Below, in pieces: positions 1 to 7,636 of a stretch of 64,000 nucleotides of DNA. The position numbers and the translations under genes are program-made. The notes below the pieces were generated by a model that had not been told where the DNA came from, ran no database searches, and saw only the letters and a list, made by a program, of their open reading frames with translations. Source of the DNA: Psychrobacter sp. Pi2-1 (GTDB lineage Bacteria > Pseudomonadota > Gammaproteobacteria > Pseudomonadales > Moraxellaceae); NCBI RefSeq assembly GCF_904846645.1, contig NZ_CAJHBO010000007.1, forward strand, positions 1-64,000, in the 5' to 3' direction. Each line of letters starts with the position of its first letter. Within the stretch, counting starts at the first letter, position 1.

Positions 1-71
1 ATGTCATCGAAGCTTTTCATGCTACCAGCCATCTGCTGGGCCAGTTTTTTAATGTCGTTTTGGTTAGTCAT
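1..71 (-). CDS. Truncated small protein, 5' end only (possibly UbiK/BMFP-like)
   Basis: Only the first 23 codons are inside the window; the gene runs off the left edge. The ATG at 71-69 follows an AGGAGA Shine-Dalgarno sequence with suitable spacing, so the start is convincing. The visible peptide begins MTNQNDIKKLAQQMAGS, a polar helical start that recalls the N-terminus of UbiK/YqiC (BMFP) accessory proteins of ubiquinone synthesis. That resemblance is weak and rests on about 20 residues. It is divergent from murJ, and the roughly 200 bp between them must hold both promoters. Confidence 0.5.
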   Translation of the reverse strand, partial: MTNQNDIKKLAQQMAGSMKSFDD

Positions 72-181
72 TGCTTATTCTCCTGTTAATGGATTATAAG
101 CAGTTACACAGTTTTTAGGAAACTCCCTCGGCTTCCATATTTTATATTCCACATCCAATCCATTTATCTCGATTGTGAAAG

Positions 182-190
182 TGCTATAAT
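182..190 (+). promoter_or_regulatory. Extended -10 promoter of murJ
   Basis: TGCTATAAT matches the extended -10 consensus TGnTATAAT exactly. A -35 element at the right distance is weak, which is usual for extended -10 promoters. It lies 80 bp upstream of the murJ start, in the right orientation. Confidence 0.55.
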
Positions 191-269
191 TCGTCAGTTT
201 TTTTGCAACAGCAAATCAGTACACTACCTCTTACACAACCCTGTACACAACTTAGCAAGATAGGTTCTC

Positions 270-1820
270 ATGGCAAAAAGTCGGTTATTTCGTTCAACCA
301 TGGTGGTCAGCAGTATGACCATGTTATCGCGTATTTTAGGTTTGGTACGCGATGTCGTATTGCTAGGAGTTTTTGGGGCTGGCGGTTTGATGGACGCCTT
401 TTTGGTCGCCTTCAAAATCCCGAACTTTTTGCGACGACTGTTTGCTGAAGGGGCGTTTAGCCAAGCATTCGTTCCTGTGCTATCCGAGTACAAGGAAAAG
501 TACAGCTTACAGCAAGTACAGATTTTAGTCAGTCGCACCTCGGGCGCACTCTTGCTGGTGTTGTCGATGCTGACAGTTGTTGTTATCTTAATCGCGCCTT
601 GGGTAGTGACGTTGTTTGCCCCCGGGTTTGCCGATCAACCTGACAAATTTGCCATTACCGCTGAATTACTCCGCCTTACCTTCCCTTATTTGCTGTTTAT
701 TTCTATGACGGCTTTTGCCAGTGGTATCTTGCAAAGTTATGGCCGTTTTGCTGCGCCCGCCTTTGCCCCAGTCCTATTGAATTTATGTATGATTGGTGGT
801 GCGCTGATTTTTGCGCCGATGTTTGATACGCCTATTATGGCGCTCGGCTATTCCGTGGCGATCGCAGGACTATTGCAATTCTTAATACAACTGCCTCAGC
901 TATGGCAACAAAAACTACTGGTCGCGCCCAAGATTGACTTTCAGCACGAGGGTGTTCGCCGCATTCTAAAATTAATGCTGCCTGCTATCTTTGGTGTGTC
1001 TGTCACTCAGATTAACTTATTGCTGAACACCGTTTTTGCCTCATTGATGATTGGTGGTTCGGTGTCTTGGCTCTACGCGGCTGAGCGTATGAGCGAGTTA
1101 CCACTAGGGCTGATTGGTGTGGCGATTGGTACGGTCATATTACCAAGTCTGTCAAAAAGTGAAGCACAAAAAGACGATGTTAGTTTCAAAAAGACCATCG
1201 ATTGGGCCGCGCGCCTTATCATTTTGGTCGGTGTGCCTGCCTCGGCTGCGCTCTTTGTACTCGCAGATGTGCTGATGCAAGCCCTGTTCTTACGTGGTGA
1301 GTTCACCCTTCGTGATGCCCAGATGAGTGCACTGGCATTACGTAGTATGGCAGGTGGTATCTTAGGATTCATGCTGATCAAGATCTTTGCCCCTGCATTC
1401 TTTGCGCGTCAAGACACCAGAACACCTGTCAAAATCGGCATCATCTCTGTCATCGCCAATATGATTTTTAGTGTTATTTTTATTGGAATATTTTATTTCT
1501 TAGAGATACCGTTACATGGTGGTCTGGCATTGGCTACGACTGGCGCCGCTTTTGTAAACGCAGGCTTGCTATATTACTTCTTGCACAAGCGTGATATTTT
1601 CCGTTTCGGTCCGCATTGGAAAAAGCTGTTTACGCAGTTTGCTATCTCGACTGGCTCTATGATTGGCGTGCTTTATTTTATGCTGCCTTACTTTCCTACC
1701 GATGAAGCTCAGTGGCAACGTATCGTCGCGCTGATCATTATGTGTGCCGTCGGAGCGCTGGTTTACGGTGTGGTATTGCTAGCGACTGGTTTCCGTCCGC
1801 GTCAGCTAAAGCACGGTTAG
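270..1820 (+). CDS. murJ: Lipid II flippase MurJ
   Basis: MurJ (MviN) flips lipid-linked peptidoglycan precursor (lipid II) across the inner membrane and belongs to the MOP exporter superfamily. The 516-residue length fits the family. The N-terminal stretch around residues 10-55 (TMVVSSMTMLSRILGLVRDV, then AGGLMDAFLVAFKIPNFLRR) is the MurJ signature, including the arginines that line the cavity. About 14 hydrophobic segments follow to the C-terminus. An extended -10 promoter sits upstream. In many gammaproteobacteria ribF follows murJ; here two unrelated genes intervene. Confidence 0.95.
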   Translation: MAKSRLFRSTMVVSSMTMLSRILGLVRDVVLLGVFGAGGLMDAFLVAFKIPNFLRRLFAEGAFSQAFVPVLSEYKEKYSLQQVQILVSRTSGALLLVLSMLTVVVILIAPWVVTLFAPGFADQPDKFAITAELLRLTFPYLLFISMTAFASGILQSYGRFAAPAFAPVLLNLCMIGGALIFAPMFDTPIMALGYSVAIAGLLQFLIQLPQLWQQKLLVAPKIDFQHEGVRRILKLMLPAIFGVSVTQINLLLNTVFASLMIGGSVSWLYAAERMSELPLGLIGVAIGTVILPSLSKSEAQKDDVSFKKTIDWAARLIILVGVPASAALFVLADVLMQALFLRGEFTLRDAQMSALALRSMAGGILGFMLIKIFAPAFFARQDTRTPVKIGIISVIANMIFSVIFIGIFYFLEIPLHGGLALATTGAAFVNAGLLYYFLHKRDIFRFGPHWKKLFTQFAISTGSMIGVLYFMLPYFPTDEAQWQRIVALIIMCAVGALVYGVVLLATGFRPRQLKHG

Positions 1821-1949
1821 GACAAAGTATAAGTAAATCCATAACGGGCTTACCAAACCAAAACAAGCCTGTCATGAGAAATGACAATGCACGCTGCTGA
1901 TAATTGTCATAATAGATCACTAATGAATAAATGACATTTGAGGTTTAAT

Positions 1950-2573
1950 ATGACAACGAAACAGCCAATCTTCCAGCGCTTACCAATTCTGTTAGCAACT
2001 GGTGTACTCAGCACTGGATTACTTATTAGCGGTTGTAGCAATAATGAGTCGGCTGAAACTGCTACCGATAATGAAGATGTGGCAGCGACTGTTGATACCT
2101 CAGAAGACGTCACATTAGACAATGATACGACTGACCAAGCGATGGCCGATGAAATTGCTAGCGAAACAGGCGAAATTACAGATGGCACTGAAGATAAGAC
2201 AGCGATTGATAGTGACAATATTAATCCAGTTACTGATGAGACTAAACAGAAAAGCCTAGTGACCAATCCAACTCAAGCCGGTACGCCAGAGGATACTGTC
2301 AAGCAAGCCCTAAACAGCTTATATTATGGTGACGTGAAGGATGCGGCGTCATATTACCAAGTTGATATGGCAAACTTTGAAGAAGAGCTTGCCAATACTC
2401 AGTCTGCGTTTCAACAAACGGTGGATGGCGTTACGATTACTGATACCAAATACAACGATGACAAAACTCGTGCCACCATCACTGGCGAGCTGATGCTAAA
2501 AGGACAGAGCGAACCTGCACCACTGACCTACCAGCTACAGAAGATAGAAGGTCAATGGAAGATTTTAGGGTAG
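1950..2573 (+). CDS. Lipoprotein with DUF4878-like C-terminal domain
   Basis: I chose the ATG at 1950 because GAGG lies 6 bases upstream; an in-frame TTG at 1938 has no such site. The protein of 207 residues starts with a hydrophobic signal ending in the lipobox LISGC, so it should be a lipidated envelope protein. Residues of about 25-105 are acidic, rich in T, D, E and N, and probably an unstructured linker. The C-terminal 100 residues (AGTPEDTVKQALNSLYYGD ... GQWKIL) resemble the NTF2-like DUF4878 fold often found in lipoproteins. Its function is unknown. Confidence 0.8.
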   Translation: MTTKQPIFQRLPILLATGVLSTGLLISGCSNNESAETATDNEDVAATVDTSEDVTLDNDTTDQAMADEIASETGEITDGTEDKTAIDSDNINPVTDETKQKSLVTNPTQAGTPEDTVKQALNSLYYGDVKDAASYYQVDMANFEEELANTQSAFQQTVDGVTITDTKYNDDKTRATITGELMLKGQSEPAPLTYQLQKIEGQWKILG

Positions 2574-2584
2574 AGCATCTTAAG

Positions 2585-3205
2585 CTAAATTGCCTCAGGC
2601 GCTTTATCTGAAATATCGTCTGACGTGACTGCTTTACCCAGCATCACAACATCAGCGATAAACCCTTCCATATCGCAGACTTCGGGCATATATCCCCACT
2701 GCTCAAAGCCAAGCTTACGAAATAATCCTAAGCTTGGATGGTTGTGAGCAAAGACAAGGGCGATAATATTTCGAATACCTAGGCTTGGTGCTTGCGTCAA
2801 CATCCAACGGGTCAGCAAACTGCCTAACCCTTTGCCTTGATAATCTTGATTTAGATAAATGCTAATCTCGGTACTGATATGATAGGCAGTACGTGCGTAC
2901 AAATCACTAAAGCTGCCCCATGCGACTATCGGTGCCTTTGTTTGATCTATATTATTTGATGGTAATGCCTTGACCACATATATCGGTCTGGTTGCACTAT
3001 CCAAATGCTCTTCAAACCAAGCGGCACGCTCTTCTAGCGTAACCAATGCAAGATTGGCTGTTGCTTGTTTGCCCGGTATGCTTTGATTATAAATGGCTAA
3101 GACTTCTGCTAAATCTTCTTTATTTGCACGCTGCACAACGAACTGATCGGTGAGCTGATATGTCGATAGTTCGGTTGGTATGGTATTTAAGGCAGCAGCA
3201 GACAT
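2585..3205 (-). CDS. GNAT-family N-acetyltransferase (phosphinothricin/MnaT-like)
   Basis: This protein of 206 residues matches the GNAT subfamily that acetylates phosphinothricin, methionine sulfoximine and related amino-acid analogues. Visible landmarks are the N-terminal RANKEDLAEVLAIYNQSI, the central EISIYLNQDYQGKGLGSLL acetyl-CoA-binding motif A (QGKGLG pyrophosphate loop) and the late AHNHPSLGLFRKLGF segment typical of this group. The ATG at 3205 has GGAG five bases upstream. An upstream in-frame ATG at 3295 adds 30 residues but has no ribosome-binding site. The substrate cannot be read from sequence. It converges on the preceding lipoprotein gene with only 11 bp between stops. Confidence 0.85.
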   Translation of the reverse strand: MSAAALNTIPTELSTYQLTDQFVVQRANKEDLAEVLAIYNQSIPGKQATANLALVTLEERAAWFEEHLDSATRPIYVVKALPSNNIDQTKAPIVAWGSFSDLYARTAYHISTEISIYLNQDYQGKGLGSLLTRWMLTQAPSLGIRNIIALVFAHNHPSLGLFRKLGFEQWGYMPEVCDMEGFIADVVMLGKAVTSDDISDKAPEAI

Positions 3206-3420
3206 AAGATCTCCATCGTTGTCGAGATTGTTGTTAGGATTGGTATTAGCATCATTGGCAATAAAGAATGGCCACCCTATGCGCCATAGTTGCATTACAC
3301 GTAGACTATAGGATGTTAGTGTGGCTATTTTACTTTATAATGGCTGGTTTTAGACACATCAATTTTAAGCATAGATGTGTTTTTTCGTTTTTTATTTGGT
3401 CTCATCATAGCTGAAAACTT

Positions 3421-4488
3421 ATGAAAACCTATTTTCTTGAGCAACTGATTTCGTCGCCACACACTTCATCTACGGACACTGTCCCAGTAGAGTTGGCATC
3501 TTGCGTGCTCACTATCGGCAATTTCGACGGTGTGCACCTTGGTCACCAAGCCATGCTAGCCCAAGTTCGTGAGATTGCACATACCCAAAATTTGGGTGCG
3601 GCGGTCATGATTTTTGAGCCGCAGCCACGCGAGTTTTTTGCACCTGCTAAAGCACCTGCACGTTTGACGAATCTGGCAGAGAAGCAAGCACTGCTAGCAG
3701 AGTATGATGTTGAAACATTGATCGTAGCAGGTTTTGATACAGAATTTCGCTCGCTATCAGCACAAGCATTTGCCGATATATTAGCCAAGCGTTTGAACGT
3801 AAAAGCGTTGGTGCTGGGCGATGACTTTCGCTTCGGCCATGATCGTACTGGCGACAGTCAGTTTTTGCGTGATTATGGTTTGGATGTGACCAACCTGCAT
3901 ACGGTCACTGATAATAATACTGATAGCGACAGTATTGATACGATCGATAACGACGCTGCCCGTATCAGCTCTACTCGTGTTCGTGACTTACTATTGGCAG
4001 GTGACCTTCAGGCGGCCAACAGATTACTTGGTCGTGACTATGCAATCACAGGAGTGGTTGTGCGCGGCGACCAGATAGGACGAACAATAGACTTCCCTAC
4101 AGCAAATATCGATTTGCAACGTATAAAGCCTGCCCTGCATGGTATTTTTGCAGTCGACGTGGTGAGCTTAGATGATAATGGTAATGTGATCGCTGATGGT
4201 TTGACTGAGCTTGCCACCGACGGTCATAAAGGTGTTGCCGGCTTGCGTCCGCATAGTTTGTTTGGCACGGCTAATATTGGCAAAAGACCTTCTGTTGATA
4301 AAGGTGATGACTGGCGACTAGAAGTCCACTTTCCGCAGTTGCAAGCTGATTTATACGGACTGAACTTACACGTACGTTTCCTGCACTTTTTGCATGGTGA
4401 GCGTCGCTACGATGGCTTGGAAGCATTGAAAACTGGTATTAACCAAGATGTCGCTGATCTACTTGAATGGCGTAATCATCAAATATAG
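3421..4488 (+). CDS. ribF: Bifunctional riboflavin kinase / FAD synthetase
   Basis: RibF phosphorylates riboflavin to FMN and then adenylylates FMN to FAD. The N-terminal adenylyltransferase domain (about residues 25-180) carries TIGNFDGVHLGHQ with the HxGH nucleotidyl-transfer motif, plus ISSTRVR near residue 182. The C-terminal kinase domain (about 205-350) shows GRTIDFPTANI and a late LHFLHGERRYDGLEALK. A small insertion rich in D, N and S sits before ISSTRVR (about residues 160-180). No FMN riboswitch precedes the gene. A convergent terminator follows. Confidence 0.95.
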   Translation: MKTYFLEQLISSPHTSSTDTVPVELASCVLTIGNFDGVHLGHQAMLAQVREIAHTQNLGAAVMIFEPQPREFFAPAKAPARLTNLAEKQALLAEYDVETLIVAGFDTEFRSLSAQAFADILAKRLNVKALVLGDDFRFGHDRTGDSQFLRDYGLDVTNLHTVTDNNTDSDSIDTIDNDAARISSTRVRDLLLAGDLQAANRLLGRDYAITGVVVRGDQIGRTIDFPTANIDLQRIKPALHGIFAVDVVSLDDNGNVIADGLTELATDGHKGVAGLRPHSLFGTANIGKRPSVDKGDDWRLEVHFPQLQADLYGLNLHVRFLHFLHGERRYDGLEALKTGINQDVADLLEWRNHQI

Positions 4489-4511
4489 TATTTGATGATA
4501 CTTTATCTACG

Positions 4512-4550
4512 AAAAAACCCCATAATACTATCCGTATCGTGGGGTTCTTT
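4512..4550. terminator. Bidirectional terminator between ribF and the DUF2789 gene
   Basis: The inverted repeat AACCCCA (4516-4522) / TGGGGTT (4540-4546), with an inner ATAC/GTAT pairing, is flanked by A-rich and T-rich tracts on its two sides. It lies between convergent genes and could serve both. Confidence 0.75.
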
Positions 4551-4569
4551 ATATTGATTCTATGCGTTA

Positions 4570-4809
4570 TTAAGCATCAGGATGCAGACGGACATTCAAT
4601 TCGTCAATTGTCTCCACCCATACCGCATCTTTGCTCCATTCTTCTTGCAAGAACATGCGCTGGTTGTCATTCCAAATATCAGACTCTGTTAACTTTTCTT
4701 CTTTTGCTAATTGATTGTTCGCGATAAACTTATCAATTGCTTCGTCAGAGCTCTCTAAACCTAACTGAGCAAATAGCTCATTCATGTTATATTCTGGTTC
4801 ACCCAACAT
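4570..4809 (-). CDS. DUF2789 family protein
   Basis: This 79-residue protein shows the DUF2789 pattern: an N-terminal NMNELFAQLGLESSDEAIDKF, a central LTESDIWNDNQRMFLQEEW and a C-terminal VETIDELNVRLHP. DUF2789 proteins are small, acidic and cytoplasmic, with no established function. The ATG at 4809 follows AAGGAGAA with good spacing; an upstream in-frame start at 4842 would place that Shine-Dalgarno inside the coding region, so I reject it. Confidence 0.85.
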   Translation of the reverse strand: MLGEPEYNMNELFAQLGLESSDEAIDKFIANNQLAKEEKLTESDIWNDNQRMFLQEEWSKDAVWVETIDELNVRLHPDA

Positions 4810-5018
4810 ACTTTTCTCCTTAAATGGTACGTATAAAATCATAGTTATTATTCAAATTAACACGTTTATTGTAGCAAGCTTTATTCTAATAGCTGTTAAT
4901 CAACGTTTATCTAACGTTATCAATTGTATTGTCGGTAATCGACACCTAGCTATTTGAGGTTATAAACAAGGTTACCCCCATTTAACCTATCATCATTTAG
5001 CTTAATATTACCGGCATA

Positions 5019-5050
5019 AAAAAAGCCCTCTTATATACGAGGGCTTTTTT
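5019..5050 (-). terminator. Terminator downstream of mdh
   Basis: AAAAAAGCCCTC (5019-5030) pairs with GAGGGCTTTTTT (5039-5050) around an 8-base loop, giving a U-rich tail on the minus strand just after the mdh stop. Confidence 0.85.
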
Positions 5051-5098
5051 CTTTCTACTTATCACCTAGCTTGAGCTGAATGATATAAAGGCTTCGCC

Positions 5099-6088
5099 TT
5101 ATGGTAGTAGATGTGCTACTGCATCACGCTCTTCGCTAAGCTCTTGCTCAGTGGCAGCCATTTTTTCTTTAGAGAAATCTGATGACACATCAACGCCGTC
5201 TACGATAGACCAGTCGCCGTTAGTACAAGTGCAAGGGAACGAGTAGATAAGGCCTTCAGCGATACCATATTCGCCGTTTGAGTAAACACCCATAGATACC
5301 CAATCGTTTTCATCAGTACCTAGCGCCCACGTACGCATATGTGCGATAGCAGCATTAGCAGCCGAGGCAGCAGATGATGCACCGCGAGCCTTAATGATTG
5401 CTGCACCGCGCTGTTGTACTTCTGGGATATAAGTGCCTTCGTACCAGTCACGATCAACCAACTCTAGCGCAGGCTTGCCATTTACCGTACAAGCGGTTAG
5501 ATCTGGATACTGAGTTGATGAGTGGTTACCCCAGATGATCATTTTTTTCACGTCATTAACCGTGCTGTCAGTCTTACCAGCCAACTGTGCCATAGCACGG
5601 TTGTGGTCTAGACGCGTCATTGCAGTGAAGTTGCGTGGATCAAGATCTGGTGCATTGCGCTGAGCGATAAGTGCGTTGGTGTTGGCAGGGTTACCGACGA
5701 CCAATACTTTCACGTCACGGCTAGCAACTTCGTTCAATGCTTTGCCTTGTGCTGAGAAAATCGCAGCATTGGCTTCTAGCAGGTCTTTACGCTCCATACC
5801 TGGACCACGAGGACGTGCGCCAACTAATAAAGCATAATCGATATCTTTGAATGCAACATTCGCATCATCAGTCTGAACAATACCCGCCAATAGTGGGAAT
5901 GCGCAATCTTCTAGCTCCATAACCACACCTTTTAGGGCGTCAAGCGCTGGCGTGATTTCAAGTAATTGCAAAATAACTGGCTGATCTTTACCTAGCATCT
6001 CGCCAGATGCAATACGAAATAGCATCGCGTAGCTGATGTTACCAGCGGCACCAGTGACGGCAACACGTAAAGGCTGTTTCATTGACAT
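5099..6088 (-). CDS. mdh: Malate dehydrogenase
   Basis: This protein oxidises malate to oxaloacetate with NAD+ in the TCA cycle. The 329-residue length and sequence fit the cytosolic-type group (about 325 residues) found in Moraxellaceae rather than the shorter E. coli type. The Rossmann start [19 protein letters not shown], the substrate loop [23 protein letters not shown] and the catalytic-histidine region [14 protein letters not shown] are all present. GGGAG precedes the first ATG by 8 bases; the second ATG two codons later is possible. It is followed by its own terminator, so it appears to be monocistronic. Confidence 0.95.
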   Translation of the reverse strand: MSMKQPLRVAVTGAAGNISYAMLFRIASGEMLGKDQPVILQLLEITPALDALKGVVMELEDCAFPLLAGIVQTDDANVAFKDIDYALLVGARPRGPGMERKDLLEANAAIFSAQGKALNEVASRDVKVLVVGNPANTNALIAQRNAPDLDPRNFTAMTRLDHNRAMAQLAGKTDSTVNDVKKMIIWGNHSSTQYPDLTACTVNGKPALELVDRDWYEGTYIPEVQQRGAAIIKARGASSAASAANAAIAHMRTWALGTDENDWVSMGVYSNGEYGIAEGLIYSFPCTCTNGDWSIVDGVDVSSDFSKEKMAATEQELSEERDAVAHLLP

Positions 6089-6463
6089 TGAATACTCCCT
6101 AATTAATGATTATGTAGCTTATGATTCTAATTGATGATTATCGTTTTAGATATCGACTTGTTCGCTGCAGAACAGCATGTATAAACCGAGAGCTAGTGTA
6201 GCACTTCATCGCAGTGACCGTCTAGATACAGTCATAGACCCGTCAGGGATTATATTGTTACATTTTATACGAGAGGATTTCTGCAGAGGCTAAGCGCTTA
6301 CGGATAAAGCACTAGAGGGCTTTATCACATGATAACTAAAGCACATTTTCACTACGTTATGCGTAGATATAATGGTCAAAATAGGCAATTTGCACCATTA
6401 AATTCGGCTAAGTGAAATGGAAAACGGTATCAAAAAAAGTTTGGGCAAGTAACTAAGCAAAGG
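6089..6463. other. Non-coding gap upstream of mdh
   Basis: This 375-bp stretch must hold the mdh promoter, as mdh is transcribed leftward from it, and the 3' flank of the RNase T2-like gene. I see no open frame with a ribosome-binding site, no recognisable RNA gene and no strong terminator. Confidence 0.5.
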
Positions 6464-7273
6464 CTATCGTCCACCTGAAATGATAAATTTACTGCCACAG
6501 CTGTCTACAACGTCATGACAAGTGCCAAAGTCACTGCCTTCATAACATACGTGTATATCAGTGAGTATCGATTGGCGACGGCTGCCTTCTTGACAGATAA
6601 GATCCACACTATTTGAAGACATACCACTATTGAGGCGGGTCATTTGACTGATAAACCGTGATTTAGAAACGGTATAACTATTACCAGTATTTAGCTCATT
6701 CGGTAATTTTAGTCCACCTGCATAGTTAGTAATCTGTCGAAAGTAACTGCTGGCGCTAAGCGGACTACAAGCTCCATAACGTTGCCACGTCTGGCTACGC
6801 ACTGTTGTGTCAGGCATGATGCGGTTAACGACTTTTAGTTGTAGCGGGGTAAGGCGTGGCTCACTACCGCGACCGCAGCGCTCGCCATATCCCATATCTA
6901 GACCAGATACGGTTAATGAATACCCTTCTAAACACTGGCGCATACGTGCCCGCGTTGGCTGCATATTACATAATGCTGGTGTCATCTCAATCATCAATAC
7001 GCGCTGACCAGTCTTAACCGTGCTAGCCGCCTGTACTGGCAGCAATACAACACCTTGTATAAGCAGTAAAGCGCCAAAGCTCATCGTCGCTTTGATACTA
7101 CCTACACTGTGTTTGCTAGCCAAATCTGCACGCAATTGCACCATAGAGTTAGCAGCCTTGTTGCTTGCGTTTGTATCTGTCTTTGTATTTGCCTTCGATA
7201 AAGAGCATATCCGATTAGATAACGAATATTTGGTTTTTGGCGACGTAGACAGACTAAAATATTTTTTGATCAT
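6464..7273 (-). CDS. Secreted RNase T2-fold protein without catalytic residues
   Basis: Residues 88-269 align by eye along the whole length of E. coli RNase I (Rna): RVLMIEMTPALC, then CLEGYSLTVSGL, then LKVVNRIMPD, WQRYGACSPLSASSYF, LICQE and LTDIHVCYE. The cysteines fit the fold. The active-site motifs do not: HGLW is SGLD (residues 123-126), and the second motif, YAKHGAC in E. coli, reads WQRYGAC (163-169), so both catalytic histidines and the supporting Glu and Lys are replaced. A hydrophobic signal segment lies at about 64-83, so the product should be periplasmic. The start is uncertain: the ATG at 7273 has no clear ribosome-binding site, and the ATG at 7144 (codon 44) would give a more normal signal peptide. 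The role is probably binding rather than RNA cleavage (inference). Confidence 0.8.
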   Translation of the reverse strand: MIKKYFSLSTSPKTKYSLSNRICSLSKANTKTDTNASNKAANSMVQLRADLASKHSVGSIKATMSFGALLLIQGVVLLPVQAASTVKTGQRVLMIEMTPALCNMQPTRARMRQCLEGYSLTVSGLDMGYGERCGRGSEPRLTPLQLKVVNRIMPDTTVRSQTWQRYGACSPLSASSYFRQITNYAGGLKLPNELNTGNSYTVSKSRFISQMTRLNSGMSSNSVDLICQEGSRRQSILTDIHVCYEGSDFGTCHDVVDSCGSKFIISGGR

Positions 7274-7583
7274 AGGACTGAGGGCAGTTAGTTAGCAATG
7301 ATAAGACATAGGCTATAACTTAAATCATTAGACGCGATACATAAAACACGCATTGACCTAAGAACAAGACTGAAAAATAGGGTTTCCCATTAAGGCAATG
7401 GTAACAAAACGTTTTTTTTAATCTATAGCAAAAACGTAAACGTTGTCGCCTTCGTCAAGAATTGCGCGCTGATCAGATAGGTATTTGTCAGATGATTATG
7501 TATGAAACAACTGATAAACGACTACATATAAAATAACGGTCTATAAAGTCATTCATCACTGGTCAAACAATCTAGTGTACAAA
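7274..7583. other. Non-coding gap upstream of the RNase T2-like gene
   Basis: About 310 bp of AT-rich sequence with no supported coding frame. It should contain the promoter of the leftward RNase T2-like gene. I found no recognisable operator or RNA. Confidence 0.4.
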
Positions 7584-7619
7584 AATAAACCACTAACAAA
7601 AAATTATTAGTGGTTTATT
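7584..7619 (-). terminator. Terminator of the lytic transglycosylase gene
   Basis: A perfect 13-bp stem, AATAAACCACTAA (7584-7596) with TTAGTGGTTTATT (7607-7619) and a 10-base A/T loop, lies directly after the stop of the leftward transglycosylase gene. The uridine tract is short (TTTTT after the stem on the minus strand). Confidence 0.75.
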
Positions 7620-7636
7620 GTTTATAACATCACTGA

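Noticed and set aside
3296-3420. FMN riboswitch upstream of ribF
   Set aside because: The leader is too short and lacks the RFN core sequences.
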